A DNA stretch of 64,000 nt from Acidovorax sp. sif1233 (GTDB lineage: Bacteria > Pseudomonadota > Gammaproteobacteria > Burkholderiales > Burkholderiaceae_C): assembly GCF_019218755.1 (NCBI RefSeq), contig NZ_JAHUWZ010000011.1:48830-112829 (forward strand), written 5' to 3'. Within the stretch, counting starts at the first letter, position 1. Every line of letters begins with the position of its first letter. The notes below the pieces were generated by a model, which did no database searches, was not told where the DNA came from, and saw only the letters and a list, made by a program, of their open reading frames with translations. The position numbers were made by a program, and so were the translations under genes. This document shows positions 22,884-32,022 of the stretch, piece by piece.

Positions 22884-25800
22884 GCGACGCACGCATCCTG
22901 AACTGCAAGCTGATGCGCCATCACACTGAAATAGCTGTGCTGGCGCCACAGGCTTCGATCACCGATCACATAGAGCCGCTTCTTGCCACGGGACACGGCA
23001 ACGTTGAGCAGGTTCGGCTTGCTTGCAGCCCAAGCCTTGGCACCCGATGACTTCGGGTTTCCGCCCAAGATCAGGATCACGACATCAGCTTCTTTGCCTT
23101 GGGCCGTATGGACGGTGCCTACCTTACCGGCATCCAGATCGAAGACCCTGGCAATTCGGCGAAGTCGAGCGGCACAGTCCCTGAATGGGGAAATCAAAGC
23201 CACCTGGTCTTTCGCTACACCCCGCTCCAGCAGATCCCCGATCAGTGTTTGTAGGCACTGGCCCTCAGCATCCACCCAATGCCCTTCGCTGGTCGTAGCT
23301 TTCACGTCATACCATGCCGTAGCGGGCCACGGCACATCACCTCGGGCGGGCGTCCCGAAGACCATCAGCCCATCGTAGGCCACCTCATTGCTGATACGGA
23401 ACATTTCGGGAGCGCATCGCCGATGGAGACGCAGTGGGCAACCGACCCACAGCCTGTCTCCAGGCACTGTTCCAAGGTAGGTGCCGAACCGTGAGGACAG
23501 ATCCGCCAATCCCTGGGCCGAGTTCCAGCTTGGCATCCACGGCGTGTCCACCCCATAGTGGCGGGCAAGCTCTGACTCTATGCCCTCGGGTACGGTGACA
23601 ACAGGCTCCAGTTGCAGGGGATCTCCCACTATGACAGTTCGACGCGCCCGCCACACTGCGCACGCAACGTGGGCAGCTTGGGCCTGCCGCCCTCATCAAC
23701 CAGCACATAGCCAATGGATTCACGGGGCGCCTTCGCAAACATTCGAGGGAAGGAGGCGAACGTGGCGGACACGACTGGAACTACCAGACAGAGCGATTCA
23801 AGTGCAGGGGCGACGAGGTTGCCGTCAACCCGTTTGCCCGCCAGCCAGTCACAGGCGATAGCCAAATTGGCCGCCATCTGTACGGGGTGCGCCTCGAAGA
23901 AAGCCCGATGAAGCTCAAGAGCCGCCAGGAACACTTCCTCGCGCGCTGCCAGCCATCTTGGTTCGCCCCAAGGCGTTACGTGCTCACGCTGCTCCTGGTC
24001 CATGTCAACATCAAGCCATGCGCCCCCGAGTTGATTCATCGCCCGACCAAGATCGCTCTCAAGTTCCGCCCGAAGAGTTCTGAGCTTTGAAGCATGGGCG
24101 GTCGCAGCGCCAACCCTCAAGTTGAGACGGGCTCCGCTGACACGCAGATCCAATATCAAGCGCTCCAATTGGCTAGATTGGTCACGCCATTGGGTCACCC
24201 AACTCCTCGCGATATCGAGATTCGTGACCAGCCCCTCCCTGTCGGAACGCCACAAGGCTCTCGCCTTACCCAAGGTAGTCAGCGTGTGCCACAGGCCGGG
24301 AGCGCAGTCTTCATGCCGTGCCAGGGCATCTCTGGCATGTGATTCATGCTCCTCGGCCTTAGCAAGAGAACCATTGAGTTCAGACAGACGGATCTCAGCT
24401 TTTGAAAGCGAATCACGAGATTCGAATTGCTCCACTTCCGCATCTCGCAAACTGCACTCAGCCTGCTGTGCTTCTGACACGAGCTGGGCAATCTTTGCTG
24501 GCATTTCAGCGGCTTCAGACACCCGCTTGCGGCACGCGGCTTCATGCTTCAGTGCGGCCTTGAAACGGGCAACAGCGGTTCCCCAGTCAATGCGAGGTGC
24601 GATGTCACCACTCACAAGGCCGCGAAGGTGTTCGCGCATGGGTTGTGCTGCTGCACCCTCTTGCCTCTTGCTTCGCTGACCCCACCAGAAACGCGACACA
24701 AAGTCAGTGCGATTGCGTCTGTTGCCAAGGGGGGCGGCAAGAAGTCCCCATGCCGATTTACCGGAAACGATCTCAGCAAGCTCGGGGAAGTAACTTCCAC
24801 GATCCGCAACTCTAGCTGGCACTGCGTCTCGCCCAGGCATTTCCAAGGTCACATTTTCTGCAGCACCGTTTCCGTTGGTGGCCACCACAATCGAGAATCC
24901 CCGCAGACTCTCGTGCAGTGGATAAAAGGGCGCCGCGATCTCACCGATCTTGACAATGCTCTTTGATCCAAACGCCTCGTCACCAAGCTTCATCAGGACG
25001 CTTGCACGCTCGGTGACAACCTCAGCAACGATGTCGCGCAGAAGTGTCGTTTTGCCCGTGCCTGGAGGGCCGTTCACAGAGAAGAGACCAGCATCATTCC
25101 TTAGCGAAGAGAAAATGCTGTTCACCGCGAACTGCTGGCTAAATGCCAGTGCGTGGTCGGCGGGCCACCGGCCTTTCGGCATCTTTTTGGGCGACAGAGC
25201 TTCGGCAAGAAGATGGTTGTTCCCCTCCTCACGAACATCCACGCGGGCGCGGATTTTTGCCACCGCTCCACCGTCAAGAAACTGTCGCAGCCCCTTTCCG
25301 AAATCCCCACGCTCCACTGCTGCGGTGATCTTCCGCAGATCCGCTGCATAGAAGCTTGAAAGTCCCTCGGAAGATTCGTTTCTGTCCTGGGCCTGGTCTT
25401 TGCGGGTGCGCGTGGCACGTACACGGGCAGTCGTGTTTGGATGAACTACGTGGTGCGGGATATTCAGGTGCGAAGCGACCTTAATCACGAGCGCATGCAG
25501 CCACTGGCAGGAAGGTTGCTCCTGGTGTTCATGGAACCGTTCAACCTCATGAGCAAGCCACTGCGAGAGGCCCATGGAGATCACATTGAAACCTGTGAAA
25601 CCGCTTTGTGGATTCTGGACTTCACTTGACGGCTCTGGCAGATCATCGTGACCGCATTCACCGCCTTCTAGCAACTCGTCCAACGTTGCCCCATCACGCA
25701 ACATGAAGCCAGACGCCCATGCCGAGAGAGACAAGGAGAACGACTGCACAACCGGCATACCGGTGTGATCAAAGCGGAGGTCAAAGAGTCGTGCAACTCC

Positions 25801-26088
25801 ATCTCGCTTGTCGCCTTCTTCCTCATCCACATCGCGCGATAGCGCCTCGACAACAAGGGCCGAAAGTGCATGGGTCTCGTACAGTCCACATTGCGCGTCG
25901 TAGACCCAGACCATGTTGGCCTCTATAGGCTTTGCAAGGTGTTCTGGGTCTCTCCACGGGAATGAGTGGTCTATGGATTGCTTGATGCCATACACGGGGC
26001 AAGCAACGTCACTCGGATTGACGCGCAATGCGTCTTGCGGGGTCAGCGCCTCAATGGCTTGCCAAAATTCCAGTACGTTGCTATTCAC
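22880..26088 (-). pseudogene. Large SF1 (Upf1/AAA_12-type) helicase interrupted by a frameshift
   Basis: Two frames together spell one helicase of about 1070 residues. The first (26088-23629) has Walker A GPPGTGKTTLL and a long helical insertion, and ends soon after Walker B VLVDEGG. The second (22880-23656) continues with GDPLQLEPV, a Upf1-like ISPFRD, the HTAQGKEAD motif and a final NVAVSRGKKRLYVIGD. Adding one C near 23684-23690 restores DEGGQAQAAH in phase. The start GTG 26088 has AGGGGG upstream. It is either a real mutation, a sequencing error, or programmed frameshifting. It is last in a three-gene operon. Confidence 0.75.
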
Positions 26089-26110
26089 TGTGTTCCCCCT
26101 CACTACACGC

Positions 26111-26980
26111 TCAAGGCGTGTCGATGGTGCCGCGACTCGTTTTGATTTGCTGCCCCACCATGAACCGTTGCTGCGAAAGAATGGGCGTGTGTGGGTTGGT
26201 TTTGGTGACAGTCACAAGGTCTAATCCCTGAGGACCATCGGCCAGAACAAATACGGCCATCGCGTCAGAGAAATGCAGATAGACGCAGGACATGCCGTAT
26301 CGCTGCTGATACTTCCTTGCAACCTCTGGCAGCAGATCTGCGCGAAGCAATCCTTTGTGATTGAGCACCCCAGCTAAAGTGCGCCAGGCCTTGGTCCATC
26401 GAGCATCCGGTATCTTGGACAGGTCGTTTTCCGAGTACCGGTCGAGGCCTTCGCTGATTCTTCCAACCCAGCGGTGCATTGCGTGCCTGGTGATCTGGAC
26501 GGGGCGATTGAGCAAGCCGCACTGCAGCTCCACTCGCGGAAACCTTGGCCCCAGAGAAAGAAGCATCTCAGGCTCTACAGCCTTAGGTTCTTCATCTTTC
26601 CAACGTTGCACCTCGTAGGTCGCTTCGAAATATTTGGTTGCCAAGAAGGTTGCTGCAGCTCCCACTGCGGCGCTCTCAGCCTTGCCAGTTCCGTGAACCT
26701 TCAGCGATCCCTTCAAAAGCGCCTTGCGAACAGCGCTGGATGAGAGGCATACCCGCATGTCCGTGCCGAGCCTGTTTTCGCCGTGGATTTCGCGAACTTC
26801 AAGCAAGTAGTGAAGGGCATGGATTTCAGCCAATGCCGCGCGGTCAGAGGCATGCACCTCATTCACGCTCACCCGGAGGCTCCCCTGTATGGGGCGAGAG
26901 TTCGGGTTGGTCTTCCACTTCCAGCGTGTGATGAAGTCACCGCCCTCTACTGGATCTGTGCTGACTGCGAGAACTGACAC
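26111..26980 (-). CDS. Unknown protein with possible RNase H-like fold, 289 aa
   Basis: GTG at 26980 overlaps the end of the preceding gene, with AAGGA upstream. Residues about 1-110 follow an RNase H-like order: a strand with Asp (VLAVSTDP), a second strand (SLRVSVNEV), and a helix carrying Glu (AALAEIHALHYLL). The next segment reads CLSSSAVRKALLKG, where family members often have TDS. A basic His/Arg-rich region follows (about 165-185). This fold suggestion is weak. It lies between a coiled-coil gene and the interrupted helicase in one operon. Confidence 0.55.
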   Translation of the reverse strand: MSVLAVSTDPVEGGDFITRWKWKTNPNSRPIQGSLRVSVNEVHASDRAALAEIHALHYLLEVREIHGENRLGTDMRVCLSSSAVRKALLKGSLKVHGTGKAESAAVGAAATFLATKYFEATYEVQRWKDEEPKAVEPEMLLSLGPRFPRVELQCGLLNRPVQITRHAMHRWVGRISEGLDRYSENDLSKIPDARWTKAWRTLAGVLNHKGLLRADLLPEVARKYQQRYGMSCVYLHFSDAMAVFVLADGPQGLDLVTVTKTNPHTPILSQQRFMVGQQIKTSRGTIDTP

Positions 26981-26982
26981 TT

Positions 26983-27405
26983 TTATTCCTTGGTTTTATG
27001 AACGCCGATCTTGCCTACAAGTCGCGTCCACAGTGAGCTTGATTCCTTTGCCTGCAGTCGCTTGGCGATGGCATGCATTTTCGCGTTCGCATCGCGCAAG
27101 GCGTCTAGTTCACTCACCATCTTTTGAACCAGCAACGAAACCGACTCAACCTCCGTAGCGTCACCCTCGTCTTCTGTCGCTGCCAGATGCTCGTCCCTGG
27201 CCAGCTGTACCAACTCCGCAAAGGCCAAACGCTCGGATAGTTCCATGGATAGCGCGGCCGTCTTGAGCGACAGCAACAGTTCTCGCACTCGGTTTGCACG
27301 CGCGGCGCGCTCCATGCGCGAGACCTTCTTGGCGCCAAAGATTTTTCTCAGGACGCTCTGTTCGCTCACTTGGCAAGCCTGGCTCTCGGTATGGGCTCTC
27401 GTCAT
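26983..27405 (-). CDS. Coiled-coil protein, 140 aa
   Basis: The protein is Arg-rich at the start and strongly helical throughout, with probable coiled coils at about 30-65 and 85-120 and a basic C-terminus (VGKIGVHKTKE). It is not recognised. It is the first gene of an operon with the 289-aa protein and the large helicase; stop and next start are practically adjacent. The three may form one functional unit. Confidence 0.6.
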   Translation of the reverse strand: MTRAHTESQACQVSEQSVLRKIFGAKKVSRMERAARANRVRELLLSLKTAALSMELSERLAFAELVQLARDEHLAATEDEGDATEVESVSLLVQKMVSELDALRDANAKMHAIAKRLQAKESSSLWTRLVGKIGVHKTKE

Positions 27406-27449
27406 GTTTGCACTTTCGCTGGACCCCGGTTCATTGCGGGCAGTTGCAT

Positions 27450-27530
27450 TGTAATTGCTTTAGTTGCAATTGACAATTGCATTTATACAATTATCAATTG
27501 CACCAAGTTAAGTTCACACTCTGCATGTAT
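27450..27530 (+). promoter_or_regulatory. A+T-rich TTGCAATTGACAATT repeat region before the PilB-like gene
   Basis: This 80-bp stretch is far more A+T-rich than its surroundings. It contains TTGCAATTGACAATTGC and several more CAATTG palindromes. Very similar sequence occurs in the promoter at 36,573-36,625 and, more loosely, before dsbC (31,950-32,020). It is a likely promoter and protein-binding region, but I cannot fix a single -35/-10 pair. Confidence 0.45.
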
Positions 27531-27601
27531 AGAGTTCAATTTCTTGACTTGATGCCGCATTGCAACAGACAATTACACTTTCTCGATGGAGCAATTCACA
27601 C

Positions 27602-28897
27602 ATGTCATTCGCTGATGCTGTCCTCAAAAAATCACCAGCGGGAGGGAACCCACATCACTCCAACGAACCGTTGCACTTCATCTCGACGGGCGGGAACGAC
27701 AAGAAGGCGGTGGAATACCTCAACGAACTCTTCCCTCGCGCAGCACGAGAGGGTGTGAGCGATGTGCATTTCGAGGACAGCGGAGACAACTGCTTCATCC
27801 GCTTTCGCAATCGAGGTGTCCTGGAGATCGTTGATGTGGTGAGCAGGCAACTGTCAGCGGACTTCAACGCGAAAATCCGAATGAAGTCCAAGATGTCGCT
27901 CGTGGAGCGGATGGCCCCGCTGGACGGCAAATTTGCCTTCGCTGTTGACGGCCGGGTGGTGGACGTGCGTGTAAGCGTGCTCCCGCTGGGCTCTGGCGAG
28001 TCAGTTGTTTGCCGTTTGCTTGATCAATCGGCCCATCTGGTCACTCTGGATGAGCTGCAAATGCCAGAGGACATCCGTTCAGCCATCCGGCATGTCATTT
28101 CGCAGCCGCAAGGACTCTTTTTAGTCACTGGGCCCACGGGCTCCGGCAAGACAACGACGCTCTACGGCATCCTCAAACAGATCAATTCCCCAGCCGTCAA
28201 GACTATGACGATTGAGGACCCGATTGAATTTCGCATCCAGGGTATCGTCCAGGCCGCAACAAACCTGAAGCTGACATTTGCACGGGCCTTGCGCGCCATG
28301 CTTCGCCAAGACCCGGATGTGATTCTGGTGGGCGAAATCCGCGATGAAGAAACGGCAGGCCTGGCCACCCAAGCGGCCTTGACTGGACACATTGTCCTTT
28401 CCACCTTGCACGCCAACTCCGCGACAGTGACCCTGAACCGGATGCTGGACTTGGAGGTGGACCCAAACGCTCTCTCAGCGGCTCTCGGAGGCTTTCTCGC
28501 CCAACGGCTTGTGAGGACTCTTTGCCCCTATTGCCGCCAGCAGCAGCCTCTCGACGGGTATATCCGCTCCCAAATCATTGAAGCCGGCGTTTCGGAGCAG
28601 GAAATCGACGCCATTGGCCTGATCTACACCAACAACCCATCGGGGTGCAGCCATTGCCATGACGGATGGCTCAGCCGTACCCCTGTGTTTGAAATCATCC
28701 TGGCAACCCCAGAAGTCCGCATCGCCGTCGAGCACGGCGATCTCAAAGCACTCAAGGCAGCAGCAGCCCTGCAGCCCCAGTACCGCACCCTGTCGCACGA
28801 TGCCTACCGGCTCGTTGCGAGAGGGATCACCAGCGTCGGAGAGGCCATGGCCGTCACCGGCTCAGCCATGGTCGTGTCGGAAGACGCTACCGATTAG
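27602..28897 (+). CDS. GspE/PilB-type secretion ATPase
   Basis: The 431-aa product has the full type II/IV secretion ATPase set: Walker A TGPTGSGKTTTLYG (about 180), Asp box TIEDPIEF, Walker B ILVGEIRD and His box GHIVLSTLHAN. The tetracysteine zinc motif CPYC..CSHC, typical of PilB and GspE, follows. The start MSFADAVLKK at 27602 has GGAG ten bases upstream. No pilin, secretin or platform protein is nearby. F-type conjugation systems usually lack a VirB11/GspE-class ATPase, so its presence beside one is unusual. It heads a + operon with two Dsb-like genes. Confidence 0.88.
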   Translation: MSFADAVLKKSPAGGNPHHSNEPLHFISTGGNDKKAVEYLNELFPRAAREGVSDVHFEDSGDNCFIRFRNRGVLEIVDVVSRQLSADFNAKIRMKSKMSLVERMAPLDGKFAFAVDGRVVDVRVSVLPLGSGESVVCRLLDQSAHLVTLDELQMPEDIRSAIRHVISQPQGLFLVTGPTGSGKTTTLYGILKQINSPAVKTMTIEDPIEFRIQGIVQAATNLKLTFARALRAMLRQDPDVILVGEIRDEETAGLATQAALTGHIVLSTLHANSATVTLNRMLDLEVDPNALSAALGGFLAQRLVRTLCPYCRQQQPLDGYIRSQIIEAGVSEQEIDAIGLIYTNNPSGCSHCHDGWLSRTPVFEIILATPEVRIAVEHGDLKALKAAAALQPQYRTLSHDAYRLVARGITSVGEAMAVTGSAMVVSEDATD

Positions 28898-28904
28898 GAA
28901 ACCC

Positions 28905-29603
28905 ATGCAACGAAGAACCATCCTGTCTTTGCTGGCGGCAACAGCTGCAGCTCCCGCCCTCGCTCAACTGCGCAGCCAGGCTCCACAACCACAGGCCCCA
29001 GCGCCTGACGCGAAACCCTATGACGTGCTTGCACAGCCCATCGCGGGGGATCGCAAGCGCGTTCGCCTACTCTTTGCCTACGACTGCCCTTTCTGCTTGC
29101 GGTATCACAACGGCCTCGTGAGCTGGGGTGCATCGTTGCCATCTGGCGTGACTTTCGATGCTTACCCCGTCATCCCTGACGGCGAAAACCCGAAGGTTGC
29201 GATGGCCGTGGTTGGACGGCTGATCGGCCAATCCCTCGCTCCCAAGTCCCTGCCCGCCTTTGACTACGCCATGTACACGGCCATCCAGGGCGACCCCATG
29301 TCCAGCATCCTTCCCAGCTCGAAAATGACGATGGACGATGTACTGGACGCCCTGGTACAGGCTGGGGTCAACCAGCGCGAGATGCAGCAGTTTCTGCGTA
29401 CCAAGGGCAAGGGCATCGAGAAGAAACTTTCAGCCCACGTCAGCGCGATCAAAACCTACCAGTTGACCGCCACCCCCTCCGTGGCCATCGGCGGTCGCTA
29501 TGTGGTCAATCCCGACCATTCACAGGGCAATCCCCAGCACATGCTGCTGCTTCTGAACGGCATTGTCAGCCGCGTTGTCCAAGGAGACACCCATGCGCTT
29601 TAA
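28905..29603 (+). CDS. DsbA-like periplasmic thiol oxidoreductase
   Basis: The 232-aa protein has a Sec signal peptide (about 1-20, LAATAAAPALAQ) and a thioredoxin-fold active site CPFC (about 62-65, FAYDCPFCLRYH). TATPSVAIGG supplies the cis-Pro loop (about 190). The layout matches DsbA/DsbG relatives. It starts 7 bp after the PilB-like gene, with AGGAAACCC upstream. It probably introduces disulfides into the cysteine-rich transfer proteins TraN, TraU and TraH. Confidence 0.82.
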   Translation: MQRRTILSLLAATAAAPALAQLRSQAPQPQAPAPDAKPYDVLAQPIAGDRKRVRLLFAYDCPFCLRYHNGLVSWGASLPSGVTFDAYPVIPDGENPKVAMAVVGRLIGQSLAPKSLPAFDYAMYTAIQGDPMSSILPSSKMTMDDVLDALVQAGVNQREMQQFLRTKGKGIEKKLSAHVSAIKTYQLTATPSVAIGGRYVVNPDHSQGNPQHMLLLLNGIVSRVVQGDTHAL

Positions 29604-30561
29604 CAAGCTGGCATCCCTGTTGGTCGCAAGCCTCTCGCTGTCCGTGGCGGTGGCCCAGACCACCCCCCTGTCGGACTATTTCAAGGGCTCCAACGGCAAG
29701 CCCCCCAAACTGCAGGCACCTGCGGCCGAAGAGATCCCTCAGTGGCTCAAGGATTCGCGCAAACTCAACGACATGCTGGGCTCCGATGCCAAAGTCCGCA
29801 TCGAAAACCCCAAAGTCGTCCACAAGGTCAGCAAGGTGTTTGCAGGCCTCGATGCCTTTGTGGTGGAGGGAACGGAGTTCAGTGACGATCACCCAGACGG
29901 GAAGCAGCAGCTCTACTTCTTCTACTCGGACGCCGCTCAGGAATACCTTTTCGTTGGCATGGCCATCGACATGAAGCGCGGCCGAGATGTGAGCATGGAT
30001 CTGGAACGCTACCTGCGTGGTCAGCTCGCGGAAAGCCCTGCGAAGGCGCTGCGGCCCGAGGAGATGCACAGCATCGACATGCCAGGTGGGAAGACGAACG
30101 CCCCACCCCTCACATTCGTGGTCGATCTGGGGCCGCAAGCTGGGAGGGACAGCTTCCTGAATGTGGTGCAGATGCACAGGTCGCTCATGGCGTCTGGTGA
30201 CAACCCGCGCACGGTCAAGTTCATCATGGTGACCAATGCCAAGAACGAGTTGTCTGGCGCTGCAATGGCGATTGCCTATGGCTCTCACGCCATGAGTGGT
30301 GATGGTATTGCGCGCCTGGTGGAGTTCGCTCGGGCTGGCGAAAAGACTGCTTGGCTCCAACCACGCAAACTGGGGAACGACGCCGGCACCAAGCAAATGC
30401 TGGGGACTGGCATCTTCAAGCTGGACACAAACTCGACCCAAGCCCTCTTGGCCAAACTGGACACCCTGCCCCTGATCTACATAGGCTCCGGTGGGAAAAC
30501 CAGCAACGTCCCGGTGCCACTTTCAGCGCCGGAATGGAAGAAGCTGCTGACGAGCAAATAG
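29593..30561 (+). CDS. DsbC/DsbG-like secreted protein lacking the CxxC site
   Basis: AAGGAG precedes ATG 29593, overlapping the dsbA-like end by 11 bp. A signal peptide (about 1-21) is followed by a DsbC/G-like N-terminal region (GKQQLYFFYSDAAQEYLFVG). Next is a thioredoxin-like segment whose expected DPxCPYC is replaced by VDLGPQAGRDSF, without cysteines. The 322-aa product is therefore likely non-catalytic, perhaps a chaperone or scaffold. The fold assignment is by pattern, so moderate. Confidence 0.6.
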   Translation: MRFNKLASLLVASLSLSVAVAQTTPLSDYFKGSNGKPPKLQAPAAEEIPQWLKDSRKLNDMLGSDAKVRIENPKVVHKVSKVFAGLDAFVVEGTEFSDDHPDGKQQLYFFYSDAAQEYLFVGMAIDMKRGRDVSMDLERYLRGQLAESPAKALRPEEMHSIDMPGGKTNAPPLTFVVDLGPQAGRDSFLNVVQMHRSLMASGDNPRTVKFIMVTNAKNELSGAAMAIAYGSHAMSGDGIARLVEFARAGEKTAWLQPRKLGNDAGTKQMLGTGIFKLDTNSTQALLAKLDTLPLIYIGSGGKTSNVPVPLSAPEWKKLLTSK

Positions 30562-30576
30562 GTTTTACCCAACGTT

Positions 30577-30606
30577 AAAAAGCGCCAATCAACTGGCGCT
30601 TTTTTG
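30577..30606. terminator. Bidirectional rho-independent terminator
   Basis: AGCGCCA-ATCAAC-TGGCGCT (30581-30600) is flanked by an A-run on one side and T6 on the other. It ends the + operon from the PilB-like gene and can also stop the convergent 114-aa gene. Confidence 0.85.
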
Positions 30607-30933
30607 TTGGGTGAGAGGACAGGGGGATTGAGGCGTCTCTGCCCGCCATGAAAGATGAGCACCGTAGCTCATAGCCTCTTCTTTCACTAGATCAATGGCG
30701 CCGCCATTGCCCCGGTGGATTTCGTACCAATGGTTTATGAGACGCGCAACATTGGACGTGTCAGTCAACTTAAAAAGGTCTACGTCAACACCCGAGGCTT
30801 CGCATAGCTGTTCAATGGCTGACCATTCGAAAAGGACCTGCCCATCCGATCCCCACCGAAGCTGCAGGTCCGCAAAGGACAGGCTGGGAGGAATTCGGAA
30901 TGAGAGATCAAGATGGTTTCCTGATTCGATCAT
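30589..30933 (-). CDS. Hypothetical protein, 114 aa
   Basis: The frame runs from ATG 30933 to a stop inside the shared terminator. The protein is soluble and acidic, with no signal peptide or known motif. No clear ribosome site is seen, which lowers confidence. It lies between convergent transcription units and may be expressed alone. Confidence 0.45.
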   Translation of the reverse strand: MIESGNHLDLSFRIPPSLSFADLQLRWGSDGQVLFEWSAIEQLCEASGVDVDLFKLTDTSNVARLINHWYEIHRGNGGAIDLVKEEAMSYGAHLSWRAETPQSPCPLTQQKSAS

Positions 30934-31009
30934 GCTATGAATTGTCGTGCATACAAGCCAATTTGTAATCAGTTGTATTACTTATTTGGTTGAAGTGAGG
31001 CGACATACG

Positions 31010-31032
31010 TTCCTTAATGATGAATTAAGGAA
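31010..31032. repeat. Perfect 9-bp inverted repeat
   Basis: TTCCTTAAT and ATTAAGGAA are separated by GATGA. The repeat lies upstream of the 114-aa gene and just past the terminator of the dsbC operon. It may be an operator for the 114-aa gene. Confidence 0.45.
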
Positions 31033-31040
31033 GTCGCGGC

Positions 31041-31064
31041 AAAAAAAACCGCCCTCTCGGGCGG
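31041..31064 (-). terminator. Rho-independent terminator of the dsbC operon
   Basis: On the - strand, CCGCCC-GAGA-GGGCGG (31049-31064) is followed by T8. It marks the end of the leftmost transfer operon. Confidence 0.88.
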
Positions 31065-31163
31065 CTAAGCCTCTAACTGAGGCGGGAGGGTCGGAGGAAA
31101 TTTGAGTATCGGCCTAAATGATATTTACCAACAAGTAAAAAAGTCCGTATTGCGAACTCTTGG

Positions 31164-31949
31164 TTACTTCGCCTGTAAAGCCGCCAGCAGTTCCTTGGCA
31201 GGCATGTAGCCCGAAAAAGCCTTTCCATTGTCGGCAACGATGTGAGGCGTACCCTTGAGACCAACTTGATTGGCCACCTTGGACATCTGGACCAGTTCCT
31301 GCGCGGCCTTGCAGTCTGCGCCCGACGCATTTTTATGTGGCGCGTCCATGAACCCGTCCATGGTCTGGCGGGGATCTGCTGAGCAGAGCACTTCTTGGAG
31401 CTGGCGGCTTGTCAGGGTTCCGTTGCCAGAGCGGGCATAGGGGGCGTACTGAACGGTAATGCCCAGATCGTTCAAGCTAGCCACCTCCGAATGCAGGCGC
31501 TTGCAGAACGGACATGAAGGGTCCGTGAAAACGGTGATGGTGTGCTTGGCCTTGCCTTTCGCCGGATACACGATCAACGCATCCTTGCTGATGCTGCCCA
31601 TGGCCTTGACCCGCTGATCCGTCAAGGCGTCCTCACTCAGGTTACGGCGTTCTTGGACGTTGAACATGGTCCCTTGAATCATGTAGACGCCATCAGGGGT
31701 GACATACGCCACATCCCCACCCGACACCAGCTCCCAGAGGCCTGGGATGTGGGCAGGTTTGATCGAGTCGATGACCAAACCCGGCATCGACTTGCGCAGC
31801 TTCGCGGAAAGAGCATCCACATCCGACTTCGACGCCACTTGGGGAGCACGCTCCCCTGAGGCATGAGCAGGAAGCGCAGTCACAGAGAGAGTGGCCACGG
31901 CCAGTGCTGCGGATGCAAGAATGATTCTGAATTGCTTGAGCATTGTCAT
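31164..31949 (-). CDS. dsbC: DsbC-like disulfide isomerase
   Basis: The 261-aa protein has a signal peptide (about 1-30). A DsbC dimerisation domain follows (about 40-115, VYMIQGTMFNVQERRNLSE). The thioredoxin domain carries FTDPSCPFCKRLH (about 141-153) and LKGTPHIVADNG (cis-Pro loop). Elements of the SXT, R27 and IncA/C type carry a DsbC for folding of transfer proteins. The start could be 31949 or two codons later; no strong ribosome site is visible. It is last in its operon, before a strong terminator. Confidence 0.88.
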   Translation of the reverse strand: MTMLKQFRIILASAALAVATLSVTALPAHASGERAPQVASKSDVDALSAKLRKSMPGLVIDSIKPAHIPGLWELVSGGDVAYVTPDGVYMIQGTMFNVQERRNLSEDALTDQRVKAMGSISKDALIVYPAKGKAKHTITVFTDPSCPFCKRLHSEVASLNDLGITVQYAPYARSGNGTLTSRQLQEVLCSADPRQTMDGFMDAPHKNASGADCKAAQELVQMSKVANQVGLKGTPHIVADNGKAFSGYMPAKELLAALQAK

Positions 31950-32022
31950 TTAATTAGCTGTTGTTAATTGTTTGTCTATTGCAATGTTAGATGCATTTGA
32001 ATTGCATTTCAATAGGTTTCAA

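Noticed and set aside
22880..23656. A stand-alone 258-aa protein starting MWRARRTVIVGDP
   Set aside because: It begins in the middle of the helicase core, without ribosome site, and completes the motifs missing from the upstream frame; treated as the frameshifted end of one gene.
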